Source: Spirogloea muscicola
Lineage: Eukaryota > Streptophyta > Zygnematophyceae > Spirogloeales > Spirogloeaceae
DNA length: 50,675 nucleotides
Reading direction: 5' to 3'
Assembly (NCBI GenBank): GCA_009602725.1
Contig: WELB01000105.1
Span: 215,802 to 266,476 of the forward strand
Part shown: piece by piece, positions 30,980 to 43,800 of the stretch
Layout of the letters: each line of letters begins with the position of its first letter
How positions within the stretch are numbered: the stretch's first letter is position 1
Translations under genes and position numbers: made by a program
Notes under the pieces: model-generated
What the model was told of the DNA's origin: nothing
The model's database searches: none
Seen by the model: only the letters and a program-made list of their open reading frames with translations

Positions 30980-31404
30980 AGAAGCTAGGCTCCTGGAAGT
31001 GGGTCCCCTGGCCAGAGCCAGAGGCAGCAGCGAGGGCTCTGCCGGGTCTGCCAGGGGCGATGCCTGGCTTCAACGCCGCCGGTTCGTTCGCACAAGTCTT
31101 CCGCATGCGCCTGGCCGTATCGCTTCAAAGCTCCCTTGCCCACGCCGTCCACACGCGAGCAGGCCGTGCTATGGCCGCCGCCTCTGGGTCTCGGCGGAGT
31201 GCCTCTTTCCCTGCAGCGAGCTACTCAGACCTGATGTTGCTCACTCGTGAATACTGAGCTTCCCTCTGCGTCGTTTCTGTGTTCTGCAGTGTTTTGTAGT
31301 GTAGTCCTTTTTCCGGCTCCTCTTTCTTTGGCTGTGGACATTGTCCATTCTGTTTTGGGCTGGCTTTGCCAGCCCCTCTTCTCTATGGGCGCGCACTTCT
31401 CTGC
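30980..31404 (+). repeat. LINE-like 3' end, type C (ORF C-terminus, UTR and tail)
   Basis: This is the best type C example. The ORF end reads GFNAAGSFAQVFRMRLAVSL, AHAVHTRAGRAMAAASGSRR and SDLMLLTREY stop at 31255-31257. The 3' UTR then leads to ACATTGTCCATTCTG, the perfect hairpin GGGCTGGC-TTT-GCCAGCCC and the end CTCTATGGGCGCGCACTTC. Confidence 0.75.
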
Positions 31405-31670
31405 CGGCACGCAGGTGCAGCGCGCGAGCCACAGACCCCTGCAGCGAGACGGCCAAGCGCATCCAGTACACCTGCGCTAGCGACCCGGCTGCAGGAAAGT
31501 CCACTGGCTCCCCATGGAAGCGGCGGACGATGGCGTGGCGGGCGAGCTGGTTGAGCAGCTCGAGCCACCGAGCTGCTTTCTTTTTATTAAACAAAACAGG
31601 ATCGGATCCGGGCGCGCCCCGAAAGCCTGAGGCCGCAGCGAGAGTACGGCCAGCACGCAGATGCAAGATG
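31405..31670 (-). repeat. LINE-like ORF fragments on the minus strand
   Basis: Minus-strand reading RWLELLNQLARHAIVRRFHG and PAAGSLAQVYWMRLAVSLQG corresponds to the C-terminal region at 30040-30827. At about 31618-31670 a short antisense type A piece follows. No tail is present. Confidence 0.6.
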
Positions 31671-31693
31671 TGGATTGGGCTGGCCTCTCACTC

Positions 31694-31978
31694 TTTGGAC
31701 ATTGTCCATTCTTTTTTGGGCTGGCTTTGCCAGCCTCTCTTCTCTATGGGCGCGCACTTCACTCTTTGGGCTGGCTTTCAGGCCCCGCAGTCGCTGCTTA
31801 GCTCGTAGTTTGGCCCCTTCGAACCTTGTCAATTCTTTTCGGGCTGGCTTCTCACAGCCCTTGCCCCCATTGGGAGAGCCACTTCTTTGGGCCCTAGCTT
31901 TTGCGGTCCACTTTGCGCGCAGGCCGCGCTCTGGCAGCGGCCTCCGGCTTCCGTCAGGGCGACGTCTTTCGGGGGACA
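31694..31978 (+). repeat. LINE-like tails: type C then type A on the plus strand
   Basis: 31694-31760 holds ACATTGTCCATTC, GGGCTGGCTTTGCCAGCC and ATGGGCGCGCACTTC. A partial GGGCTGGCTTTCAGG follows at 31778, then a type A tail at 31783-31888 ending GGGAGAGCCACTTCTT, and a short ORF-derived piece to 31978. Confidence 0.65.
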
Positions 31979-32335
31979 AGAAGGGCTCGCCCATTGAGGA
32001 TAGGGGCTGGAAAAAGCCAGCCCAGAAAAGAATGAACAAAGGACGAGAATCGGCCAGGGGAAGTACGAAGAATAACAAGCACAGAAAAGAAACGAAGCAG
32101 CTACGAAGCACTCAGTAACCCCTGCTAAGCAGCCTCAGGTCAGAGAGACTGGGTTCCTGAAAGCGGGTCCCCTGGCCAGAGCCAGAGGCAGCAGCGAGGG
32201 CTCTGCCTGCACGCAGGTGCAGCGCGCGGGCCATAGACCTCTGCAGCGAGACGGCCAAGCGCATGCGGTACACCTGCGCTAGCGACTTTCCGCCTGCTAG
32301 CTATTCAGATTTGCATCTACTGACGAGTTACTGAG
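31979..32335. repeat. LINE-like pieces: diverged type C tail (-), ORF relic (-), type B ORF end (+)
   Basis: 31979-32040 carries GGGCTCGCCCATTGAGGAT, GGGGCTGGAAAAAGCCAGCCC and AAAAGAATGAACAAAGG. 32110-32285 is antisense to the ORF region. 32286-32335 reads PASYSDLHLLT on the plus strand, a type B C-terminus. Confidence 0.6.
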
Positions 32336-32630
32336 TGGTCAATCCTCCCCCGTCCTGCCATCGCCTCTTCAGGCCCCGCAGTCGCTGCTTAGCTTGTACT
32401 TTGGCCCCTTCAAACCTTGTCAATTCTTTTTGGGCTGGCTTCTCACAGCCCTTGCCCCCATTGGGAGAGCCACTTCTTCTTACTGAGAGTTCGCTTACTG
32501 CTTTCTCAGTCCTTAGCACTCCGACTCCTTCAGACCTTGTCCATTCTTTTGGGCTGGCCTCTCCCAGCCACCAGTTAATCTGGCCGCGCTTGCTCTCTTC
32601 TTTATGCGCCCTTTATGGGCGCGCACTTCC
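32336..32630 (+). repeat. LINE-like tails: type A, type B, then the end of type C
   Basis: 32336-32480 is a type A 3' UTR and tail, 32481-32595 a type B tail, and about 32603-32630 only the last bases of type C (TATGGGCGCGCACTTC). The order suggests head-to-tail accumulation on one strand. Confidence 0.65.
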
Positions 32631-32697
32631 TCACACCATCACAGATGCAGGAGGTGGGCCATGGACCGCTGAAGGGAGACTGACAATCGCATGCGGT

Positions 32698-33069
32698 AAG
32701 AAAGAAGTGCGCGCCCATAGAGAAGAGGGGCTGGCAAAGCCAGCCCAAAAAGAATGGACAATGTCCAAAGCCAAAGAAAGAGGAGCCGGAGAAAGGACTA
32801 CACTACAAAACACTGCAGAACACAGAAACGATGCAGAGGAAAGCTCAGTACCCACGAGTCAGCAACATCAGGTCTGAGTAGCTCGCTGCAGGGAAAGAGG
32901 CACTCCGCCGAGACCCAGAGGCGGCGGCCATAGCACGGCCTGCGCGCGTGTGGACGGCGTGGGCAAGGGAGGGTTGAAGCGATTCGGCCAGGCGCATGCG
33001 GAAGACTTGTGCGAGCGAACCGGCGGCGTTGAAGCCGGGCATCGCCCCTGACAGACCCGCCCGGTACAC
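32698..33069 (-). repeat. LINE-like 3' end, type C (tail plus ORF C-terminus)
   Basis: The plus strand begins AAGTGCGCGCCCATAGAG, GGGGCTGGCAAAGCCAGCCC and AAAAGAATGGACAATGTCC. Further on, the minus-strand frame reads GFNAAGSLAQVFRMRLAESL to SDLMLLTRGY stop. It is closely similar to the copy at 30980-31404 in opposite orientation. Confidence 0.75.
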
Positions 33070-33651
33070 CTAGGCCCACGTTCCAGCGGCGTTGAAGCCG
33101 CTCAGCCGGCTCACCGCGCCTGCGGGTGGCCGGCCTAAGCCAAGAACATCAGACGGAAAGTGGCTATCCGAATTGGATTGACAACGTCCGGATTGTCTTC
33201 CGGACTACCTACCATGTAGATAAGTGCTTAGTCTCAGCAAAGGCTAGCCGCCGGAAATGAAATCGATTCCGTCGACGAAAGGGGATTGCTCATCGAGGAG
33301 CCGAGACGTCGATGTGGCCGCCGCCTGATCGCCGGGGGAGCCGCTCAGGATCACCGTCGCCACCGGCCCCCGCCGTCCGGGATCCACGGCGGCCGCGGCG
33401 GCGGCGGCAGCGANGCCGCCGCGCTGCCGGCGGCGGCCGCCGCCGCGACGGCGGCGCAGCAGCTCGCGCTCTGCCGATCGCAGGTATGGCCTCGACCACC
33501 AGCATTGCAGATAACGCCGGCGATCGATTGCCTGCATTGCCGTTATCGCCGGCGTTCATTGATTGCTGGCCGCGAATGCTGGCGCTGCTGCGGCAATGGC
33601 GGGGGCGGCTCGTCTCGCCGTGCCTGACGGCGCCGACGGCGGCCGCCGCAG
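33070..33651. other. 5' region of the GT61 gene, GC-rich, start codon not fixed
   Basis: It contains the edge of the LINE field, then GC-rich sequence with an N at 33414. A candidate first exon ends AAQQLALCRSQ before GTATGG at about 33484. An ATG at 33257 opens a 23-codon frame. I could not join either securely to the GT61 body. Confidence 0.35.
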
Positions 33652-36600
33652 TTGCTGCTGTGCGCGTGCGTGGCCGTGTTCGTGGTCGGCGTGGAGCGCC
33701 TGTGGCAGGCGGAGCTGCCGATCCTGAGCCCCGAGCATGGCGCCGTGGAGTTCACGCACGCCCGCGGCGGCCGCATCCCCGCCGCCGTCAGCGACGCCGT
33801 GAGTGGCCGCCGTCGCCGCTACCGTCTGGCCGCCGGTGGCGCTTGCTGTTGTGATCTGTTCGTTCCGATTGGATCTGGTGCACATCGAGGGCGCGGCCAG
33901 ATGATGTGACAGGCTCTGGCGCCGCATTGTGGCGGCTGTGCAGGACAAGGGCAACGACGAGGAGCGGCGGCTGGCGCTGGAGGCGCAGCGGCTGGCCATC
34001 CAGCCGGACTTCCGCTCCGCCGTGCTCGAGTCGCTGACATCTATAGCCTATGACTCCAACCCCAACGCCGCTGTCACCATGTGGTCCGAGTTCGTCAGGT
34101 ACGTCATCCCCGAGGCCCCCGGCACAGCCTCCGGCCCGTCTTGGAGCACGGTCATGGCCGCCGTCGTGGATCTCGTTGCACCCCAAGACAGTGGCCGGCC
34201 TGCCTCTGTTGCAGGGAGTTCCTGGAGCTGGACGATGAGCATGGGCCGGTGGTCGACGCAGCTGCGGAGGTTGCGCAGGGCCTGGTACGCGCGCTCAGCA
34301 AGCAGAGGCGGCTGGAGTCGAGCACGAGCGCCGGCCTGGGCCTGACCATCGGCAACGGAGTGCGCCTCACCCGCCCCCGCCGCGGCGCCAAGCGGCTCTA
34401 CGCACTGACCGACAACGTGACCATCCCGCACGAGTTCGGCGAGAGCGTGCTGGAGGAGGACCTCGACAGCGAGAAGCTGCTCGACACCGTCCTGCAGCCG
34501 CAGTACGAGCCCATGAAGCGCGAGGCCCTCAAGTCGGGTAAGAGCCCCTCCTCCCCCCCGCCTTCCCCCTCCCTCCCTCCTCACTGCTGACGCTGGCCTG
34601 GAGAGATGCCCCACTATGTGCTCCAGTATGCGCAAGTACTGTGCCCCGCCGGTCGTGCTCTTTGTCCGCCGGCCAAATGCCGTGTCTCCCTTGTTGCCTT
34701 CCGCAGAGGGCTGTGATGGGCTGGAGTGCCCGCTGTTCGCTGCCTGCGACAAGGATCGTACAACCGTTGCTGCTATCTGTCGGTGAGAGCCCCACCGCTA
34801 CTGCTTGCCCTCTGGCGGCTCTCTGACCCCTCTTCCTGTTGCCTCTTTGGCGCCTTGCAGCCACAGCCTCTGCCCTCGCTATGACCCTGCCCCCCTGCTG
34901 ACGAGTCCCGGGGCTGCTGCACAATGCTGGCTGGCCCTTGCAGCAATCCCGATTTCATGGACGCATTCGAGAGGGGCCCGCCGCCGCTCAACTATCCGCA
35001 GGACTCCAGGATCGAGCGCTCCTTATTCTTCAAGTACGAGGGCAACGTGATGCTGCTCGAGAACGTGTTCCTCAACAACAAGGGCATGGTGTTCAACCAC
35101 ACGCACCACTTCCTGTATGGCGGCTGCCACGCCAACGCGCCGTTCGTCTACCCAGCTGGCACGCGCGTCCGCCACTTCCACACCCTCGTGTCCCTCGTCA
35201 ACTGGAACGTGCGCAACTTCTTCCACGGCCGTGAGCTCCCCCCGCCCTCACCCGTCCTCATCCCATCTCGTTGTGCCTGTGGTCGGTCATTCCTCTGGCT
35301 GACCGCTGGCACCCCTGACTTTGCATGCATGCCACATCTGCTGCTCAAATTGGCGGCCGCCAGTCTCGGAGACTGTTCCAGACTACCTGGTGCTTGACAA
35401 GGTCCTGAAAAAGTACAAGCAGATCCCAGTCGCAGTCCGGCAGACGCAGGTCAGCCTCTCCGCTTGCTGGCCTTGCCGCATTGGTGAAGCTCCTGATTGC
35501 CAGTGAGCCCATCACCTCGACCAGCGCTTGTGCTGCATCCGCTCAGTCATGACATCGCTGGCACTACTCGTGCTGGATGCCTTTGCAGGACACGGCGGGT
35601 GCCATGAAGTGGCTGATGCCCATGATCGGCTGGCCTAAGGGCTCGCTCAACTACTACTACCTCTATGACAGCGGCGAAGGTCGGCCTTGCTGCTGACTTT
35701 GACCATGCGCTGAGCAGACTGACAATGTGCGGACATCGGCGCTGACTCCCAGAGCGACTGATCGTTTGCGCGTGTAGAGATCTTCTTTGCCGAGAAGCTG
35801 ATGGTGCCGTCCCGTGGGATGTGCTCCCGCTCCAGCGGCTCCGTCATCCGGGTGCAGCATCCCCTCACCGCGAGCGCCAGTCCATGACCGGACCCTGTTT
35901 GGGCTTGCACAAGGCTTCGCCGCCGTGCCTTCAGCTCAATGCCGCGCCCATTGCTGCTCGCATGCAGAAGCTCCGCTCGGAATACTTGGTCGTGAAGCAC
36001 GAGGCGGTCAAAAGCAGGCCGCCCGGCCTGCTGGCACGTCTTGCTGGCATAGGGCCCCCCGGCTGGATCGTCATCTATGACCGCCCCGACCAGACCCGGC
36101 AGCTAGATCAGGTCCGCCCGCCCGTCGCAGTCGCCCGCCTGCACAGCCGCAGATGGGCTCGGCGCAGCGCAGGTGCAGCAACGGGTGAGCCTGACACGCG
36201 CGTGCCCATGCGGGGCAGGTGGTGGAGATCCGCTCGAAGCTGGTGGCCATCTTTGGGAAGCACAAGGTGAAGATGTTCTGGGGCAACCTGACGTTCCAGG
36301 GCAACCAGGAGTTGTTCGACCAGGCCGTGGTCTATCTTGGGCCCCACGGTGCCGGCCTGACCAACCTGGTGAGCCCCGCTGATGCCCACCCTCCGCCCCC
36401 CCCCCTCTCTCTCTCTCTCTCCCTCTCTTCCTCCTGTCTACGTTTCCCTTCCTGTACATTCCCTTTCAGTCCCAGCTTCTCTGTCTCCCTCTTCTGTCCG
36501 GCAGCTCTCAGAGCCTTGCCCTCTCCTCTGCCCCACCTTCCTCCACTCCCTCCCTCCCTTCCCCTCCCTCTCCATCTCTCTCTCTCTGTGCACGTGCATG

Positions 36601-37022
36601 CCGCGTATAACCGCCACACGCAAGCACGCGTCTCTCTCTCTCTCTCTATCTGCGTGCGTGCATGCCGTGCATGCCTCCACGCGCCTTGCACAAAGGATAC
36701 GATTGCTAATTGAACCTCTCCTCTTGCGTGGGACTTGCACGAGTTGCTGGCCCCTTTGGGTGATGTGCAACTAATAAGCATCTGTGTGATGGGTGCACAG
36801 CTTTTCATGCAACCAGGGACAGCCTTAATTGAAGTGCGCCCGCAACAGTACAACAATTTCTGCTTCCACCACCTCTCAGACAACTGCGGCCTAGACTATT
36901 ACCTTCTGCACGGCCATGGCAACTTCACAACCTCGATCGACTGTAACGTGACCGCCGTCCTGGAGACGATCCAGTTGGCGCTGCCACCGAGCTGGCGGAG
37001 CTACTACGGCAAGCTGGTCTGA
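33652..37022 (+). CDS. Family GT61 glycosyltransferase, type II Golgi protein, at least 11 exons
   Basis: The body joins 33652-33798, 33944-34098, 34215-34537, 34707-34782, 34944-35230, 35364-35449, 35589-35679, 35778-35851, 35935-36111, 36219-36368 and 36801-37022. Every joint is GT-AG and in phase; this gives 595 codons plus stop. Known family: GT61 (DUF563) enzymes add xylose, arabinose or GlcNAc to glycans in the Golgi or ER. Seen: a signal-anchor stretch (LLLCACVAVFVVGVERLW) at the first exon, then NVFLNNKGMVFNHTHHFLYG, GCHANAPFVYPAG, AMKWLMPMIGWPKGSLNYYY, PGWIVIYDR, MFWGNLTFQGN and the GT61 signature VVYLGPHGAGLTNL followed by LFMQPGTALIEVRP. The first in-frame base follows an acceptor (GCCGCCGCAG), so the initiator Met is in an upstream exon I could not fix. 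Donor and acceptor sugar cannot be told from sequence. Confidence 0.9.
36391..36655 (+). repeat. Pyrimidine-rich (CT)n tract in the last GT61 intron
   Basis: C-runs and (TC)n stretches at 36395-36430, 36540-36595 and 36630-36650 fill most of the intron 36369-36800. Open frames across it are simple-sequence artefacts. Confidence 0.85.
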
Positions 37023-37892
37023 CGAGAGACTGCTGCCAAAGTGCTCCAGCCAGCTGGGCGGCTGCTCGCTCTGCGTACGACTCAGCAGCATGGGCCTACT
37101 TCAGGGCTGTCTGTAGAGCATCCTCTAGAGTTGCCAGCTGTCCTTGCTTGCTAGCGTCTGTGACTGGTTGCCAGCTTGGCCGTTCCACCGGAGCTCGGCG
37201 CAACCGCCAAGCTCACGCTTGGCAGCATGGCACTGGCCTTTAGAGGGCCGGACGATGCTGGACCACGAGACCAGGGGCCACATGCTGCGGCGACTGGCGA
37301 TCTGCAATCGACGCAGCTGTCGCCGGCGAGGTCGCATTGATACTCGCCCTATTTATCTATAGCCTGTCGGCAACTTGGACAAGGCTTGTGCGGCTCAGAT
37401 CATTGGTAATGATCAGCAGGAAAGCTCGTGTTCATGCTCCCTGGGGGCCTTGAGCCTTTGCATTGGTTAGTAATACTTGTTGGAGTGATGATAACGGTCT
37501 ACTACGCGCCAGAAGCGCCACACAGTGAAGATGGAGCTTTCGCCACCACCTTGCTTGCCACATGCCGACCTGGTGCTGCCTCGAAGTTTTGCACCCCTCG
37601 GACACAACATTTGGCGTGATCTCATGCTGGTTGCTACATTTGACTGGTCCTTCCGACAGACTTCAGAAATGCCTTGAAAGAATTTACAGGGTACAATTAG
37701 CAGCAAAGCCAACTGTCCGCTTTAGCTGCAGCAGCAAGTAGAGTGCTGCAGGATGCTGCAAGAAAGAATGGACGGTTGAGTACACAGCAGGTGGATTATG
37801 CAGGCAGAAAGAGGGGGGCGAGGATGATGGATGCTGCTTGAGAGGTTGTCAGTACAATGATGGGGGTGATGGGGGTAGCACCGAGGTAAACA
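37023..37892. other. Convergent 3' ends of GT61 and myosin, no gene seen
   Basis: Short frames only, none with family resemblance. A GATG/GGGGGTGATG-type simple stretch lies near 37822-37880. Confidence 0.4.
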
Positions 37893-40800
37893 CTAAACAG
37901 AATTAGTCATAAGGAAACCAAAGGCGGCATTGTCGCGAAGGAGAGGAGGGGCATCGAGATTGGCCAACTCAATTGAAGGCATGGACTTGGAAATGTCGTC
38001 GACTGAGAATGGGATCCTGCAGTAGTGAATGACCACGATGTTACTCAAGACTGTTTGAGGCAGAGCGTGCTTGCTCTTGCAAGCCAAGAGCATGGCAATC
38101 TGGACATTTCTCTCATCTAAATGACAGCCGATCATCATGCATCGTCAATAGTTCAGACAGAAGACTCTGGGTCGGAAAGCATATAGCTCCAAAGGCCTAG
38201 ACTGCATCACAAGCAACGGCCTTGCGCGTGACCAATGCTGAGAAGGAAGTGGACCTCGAGTCATCATCTAGGAGGAATGAGTTGGCGGCCGCCCCATTGG
38301 AGTCCTCTGTCATGAGTACACGCATGCTCGCAATAACCTGGCATGCAGCAAGCAGCTGCATCACGTGAGGACTTGCTCGCTGTGTGACAATCCCCACAGC
38401 CTATCATCACAAGCCTGACTTACGGGAACATCAGTGCTCCAGACGGAGCCTCAGCTTCCAGCAAGTTGATGTTTGCCACTTCCTTCAGAAGCTTCGTGAG
38501 AGCACCACCAACCTCGGGGGAGACGCTGTGGGTCCCGTATTTGTCATCCCAGTACATTGTGCTTATTCTGTAAAGCTGCTGAATGCTCAGAACCTGCAGT
38601 GACAATACCATGAAAGACTATTATGCACAAGATAAAGCACGGCACAAAGCAAGGGGTCCTGGAGAACTCAATGTGGACCACATCAATACAGGCTACTTTG
38701 AATTCTAGTGAGTAAGTTCGTAACCGAACACGGCAATGTAATGGTCTACCACAGGACATATCCTACTCTGTTAATTTCAATAACCAATGAGGTGAACAAT
38801 GTGTTCTGTTCCTGCATCAGCTCTCAATCTGTTGAAAGAGGGGGCCAACTGCGTAGCCTCAAGACTTACAGGGCACAGGTCGTGTGTGACTTCGTCAAGG
38901 GACTTCTTGGGCTTCTGGTGTATCACCTGCAGCAGGCCGACTGACAATCAGCATACTGCTAACAACTACAAGCTCTTTGCTTTACTAAGACACGTGAGGC
39001 CAGAAGCAAGAAAGATGCAGCAGGTGAAATGACAAAGACAATGGTTCAATAGAAAGCGGAAGTGATTAGATCTGCCTGACAATCCATCTGTGGAGAGTAG
39101 AGGCGCAGCATCTTATGCACGGTCTCACCAGAAAACCTACAGCCTGCCGGATGTACCGGAGCTCATCCCATGCAGACCCTGTGTACTGAACCCATCAAGA
39201 GCCAGCAAGCTAAGTATGAGCTTTTCAGTGCTCTTCTTGCAAGTCGCACTGTGAATCTGGCAGACATTCAACATGGACGAGCATGCTGGAAACTGGCGCC
39301 TGTTTCTCTGCAGATGCTCGCAAATGGTGCAGGCAGTAGAGTAATTCACCTCGGCAGTGGCTTCGTTAATCCAGTGCTCAAGCTCAGCCAGGCCCACTCT
39401 GACATACTCCCCATTGCTAAAGGAGCAGCACTCTCTCCTCAGTAAGAGGCTGCGGAGGAGCGACGCAATGACGATACAGCGGCAATCATCTCAAACCGTG
39501 AGAATCTAACTTGCTTTTCCTGGTGTTACTCTTGCTGTGTGAATGAAGGGAGAGCAATGAGCTTGCACTTCTTGTCACACTGTTGAGTACGGTAACCAAA
39601 TTGTCACTGGGATGAAAAGGCGAGTCTGACCTGTTAAATAGCTGGACATTGATGAAAGAGAATATCTGCAGGAAAAGCTTGCGGACCAAGAAAGGCGGTA
39701 CCTGACATAAGAGAAAATCACAAACATATCCCCACAACATTAATGTGTTGGCTGCTTGGAGGAAGATTCACAGTGCCTTGTCAACAGAAAACAAACATGC
39801 ACATGTTGGCTTGCCAAGCCTTCTTGCGGCACGTACTTTGTTGGCCCGCAGTGTACTTAGGAGAGAGGACAGTGAGCTGATTATTGCCCCCCAGTGGCTG
39901 CTCAATGCCTGGTGGTGCCGATTGGAGGGCGACAATGACAAGGAGGACTTGCTTGACCCAGGCCGGGTCAGTCTTGGTGCCTGAAGACACAGGTATACTA
40001 TTAGGTGCCTGTCCTTCTTGACAGTGACAGCAGGGTGAGTCATGATCAGTACAAACAAATTATGACTAACAAGATATTGAGAAGTATGCAGGTCAAGGGT
40101 CTATACTGCAAAACCATGTGCACAAAGCAAAGCCATTGCTCTTGCTTCAGCTTTTTTCTGTGGTGTCTGTTCAAATGACTGTCTGACCTGAATGCAGGAT
40201 CCAAGCATGGGCGTAATGTCTTGCTTGAGGTTGTCTCGGATCATGGCGTAAATCTTCTCCACGTACGCCGTCAGCTGCTGCTTGAAGAGCAGTGCTGGGT
40301 ACTTTGCCTCCACCTGACGCAGAACCTCTCCTCCCAGCGTTGGGGTGCCAGAAGCCAATGGGCCTGGCGACGCACGGAATCCCTGGCATATGAGATGCCG
40401 GCACATCAGTCACATTTCCTCGATAATATATGTCGTCTTTGACCTGTAAAAGCTTTGGAGGTGCCAGCTTGTATTCATATTGTACATGAGCCACTCGATC
40501 ATAACGTACCCAATAGCCTCCAGAAATGCTTAAGCAATCATTAATCGTAAGTAGCAGCACGCTCATTTTGGAACACAAGCCTGGGGGGAGTTGCTTCATG
40601 TACTACACCTGAGCCATGCGGCCAAAGATATTGGAGGGTGTGTTCCGCCTCCGAGCAGGCGTGGACCCAGCAGCACTGCCTGCTTTTAACGTCCGCTGAA
40701 GAAGGTATAGGAGAGCGGCTGTGTTCGAGAGCCAGTAGGCCAGCGTGTCGGTGGTAGCTTTGTTCTGAAAGCCAACCAAGGACATCGTGAATCATGCCCT

Positions 40801-43800
40801 CTACATGTGGTGAAGACGTGATGCCATGATAAATGCCACGGGATTGAGGCTAAGGACTACAGGGGAACGTGCTGGCCAAATGATGGTGTGCACACTCTGG
40901 ACACTGTGGACGTCAGAGGTGGGCCTCCATTCCCTGTCTAAGCAGATGTATGCTATGCAGCCTCTCCAACTTCACTTCAACCTCAGTCCCACCTCGATGA
41001 CAGAACCAATTGTTTGGATGATGCGATCGAAAAGAGCTGTCCGCTCGGCCTCAAAGCAGCGCCAGTGCAACAGGCACTTGTATAGAATGCAGGCTGCCAC
41101 GGGCCGATTCTCACTGAAGCCGATGTCTTGGATGATACTTGAGAGAAGCGCATCCTGATCATGCTGCACCCAATCTCGTGTAGAACAATGTAAGACCTTA
41201 AATAATATTGATTGATGACTGCATGACTGATGACTGCATGTAATATGCACGCATGAATAACAGCCCCAGTGGTGCTAGCACTCAAGGGCGCTAACACATT
41301 GATCAGGATGACAACGTATGACCCAAATGTGTGATGGCCAGCTTGATTACAAAATCAAAGTTGACTTACAACCTGCAGTCGATCTCCTATCAACTTCTGC
41401 CTCTTCTGATCAAGCTCGCTTTGCTGCTTCTCCAGCGTCTCCGGCGTGTCCTGCATGATTGCAGCTGCTTTAGTGTGCATGCCGCATCTGCGGAGGCCTG
41501 CTAAGAACAGCAGTCAAGACGGTCAGATGAGGAAGACTCACAGACTCAGACTTTACTGGCTTGCTTGATCTTGCAGACAAACGCGACTCAAGCCCTGAAA
41601 GCCTTACCAAGTAGGACAGCATCTTGTGACCACCATGTGGAGTAAGGAAGCCATTCTCATGCGGCCTCTGCACATGCAAACCATGTTGTGTGTGAAGACA
41701 CTAGTGCAACCATGCCAGCCAAGTCATACAGCTGGAGTCAAAGAGAAGCGAAAGACTGCAGGTGGAAAGTCGGACAACTTATCGAGATGGCCGCCCACCT
41801 GATTTATTATTGAGAAGCCGCTCTTCAAGCCCTTTGCAGGAGTAAGGGTAAGAGCCTGCTGCCGCAGGACTTGATTTTCCTGCTCGAGACTGCCAACCTG
41901 TTCCTCCATCCTGTAAGGGCCAGGGTGTTGCATAACTAATCTGTCCTAGATGTCCTAGCATGAAGCAGCGTGCACGACTACGTAGCGAAGGCATTTCCAG
42001 TGCAATATTTCTTCAGTACCAATGACAAGTCACAAAGACGAAGGATCCACGAGAATGAAAATGCCGAGCTCAGAGGCTGGGTTCTGCAAGAAAAGTGGAT
42101 AGCACCCTACCTCACAACGGCCTCCTGCAATTGAGAACACTGAGCCTCCACCTCTTCCACTCTCTTAAGCGCCTCAGCTTTCTGCCTGTTTGTTGCCGCC
42201 ACTTTGCTCTCCAGCACAGTCCGGTCCGCCTGCTCAGTGGCCACAAGCCGGAGTAGCTCCTCCTTCTCTGCTCTCGATGTCCTCAACTCAGCCAGCAGCT
42301 CTTTGCTCGCTTGCAGGTCAGGTGACCTGAAATCTCCTCTTGGAGAATCCCTCTGGACCTCCAACTCGTGTTGAGTTTCTGCAACCTGGTGGCTTGCCTT
42401 TGCCAGCATACTTTGCAGTCTGCGTATTTCACTTTCCTTGCCAGCAATTTCGGCATCCCTTGCTGCAACCTCGTCAATCTGCAACGGCTAGCTTGTTATC
42501 AGAAGAGGTCCTCTGCTTGGTAGCAGCACCTCAATCAGACCTCGTATGATGCCTCTGTCGATCCATAAGTTATTCTCCCAACAATCAATAAGTAGCAAGG
42601 AATACGTAAGATGGTTTTGACATTAAATGCACTTCAGACAATGTTGCAAAGCCTGGAAAATTATACCCTCAAGCGCTTCTCGAGTTGCAAACGCCAGGTG
42701 AGATCCTCATTTTCTTTCTCCAACTTCGTCTTTGCTGCTTGCAATGCACCAGTTTCTCTTGCCTCCTGAAGTGGCATAAGCACCAGAAGAAGGTGTCATC
42801 GTCAGAGGTAAAAGGAGAGATTCTCTACTACAAACCACACATTTGGGGCAGATGACGTCTGCCCCAAATGCCGGAGTCTTACGTTCCGAATCTATAATTG
42901 TGTTGGTCCATTGTGTACTGTGTCCATTGGGACTGCTCCAATGGGTGTGACTGCAGATGGTGTGCTTGCAGGCAGCCAGGTATGCTAGAGTTCACACCGT
43001 CATCAGACTCACTTCTCTATATTAGGCCAGCCAAGGGGTTGCTAAGAGTGCGTAGGCATCTATGCATGATATAGGCCAAATGTAGGACCAGTTTGAGCTT
43101 GCGCAGCTGCGCCCTTGCAGCTCGGCGGCGCCAGAGTGACTGTAGGCATACTGCTGACTTCTTGAACCTCCCATATCTTGCCCTCTCACAATGACCACGG
43201 TATGCAGCCTGTCACACAGCACCAGAAACCACTTTTAGCTAGCTGTTACTTGTCCCAATAATCAGCCCATGAAGCAAGTGAAGAGTCAAAAGAAAACCTA
43301 GCATTGGCATATCCTGCAGCTGTACTCTGCAGTATACACTTGGAAGGTGGAAAAGCCATGGAACAGCGACTAAATTGAGGAAAGGCACCCTGTTGCACTT
43401 CTTATTGCAGTTCCTGCTGACAATGAGTAATTTCTTAAGGTGGAAATGCACCTGGATCTTTGAGGCTGCTCTTGTACGGCGTAGTTGGCGAGACAAGGCT
43501 CTTGCGAACATGCCTCGAGCACCTGCTTGAAGCTGCACAGTGGCTCTTTGAAGACGAGCATAATGCACTCTGGCCAACCATGATCGAACGTATTTCTGTA
43601 TTGTTATGGTTGCCGCCTCTGCTTGCATGCGGTGGTACAAATCTCGAGCCGCCTTGCCTACAGTCAAGGTTCCAAACACGACTCCCATTCTGTCAAGCAT
43701 GGTGGTAGGAACATCTTCCCATCTTCAAGGTGCACTTATGCAAGCATCCAATCTGGAAAGGAGGATCTTAAGCATCAATGGATCGGATAGATTAATTGGG

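Noticed and set aside
29312-33069. Regularly recurring short hairpin units as a CRISPR-like array
   Set aside because: The units occur in both orientations with irregular spacing, follow a retrotransposon ORF end, and lie in an intron-rich nuclear genome.
36219-36883. Long open frames across the last GT61 intron
   Set aside because: They read through (CT)n simple sequence. The true exons end at 36368 and restart at 36801.
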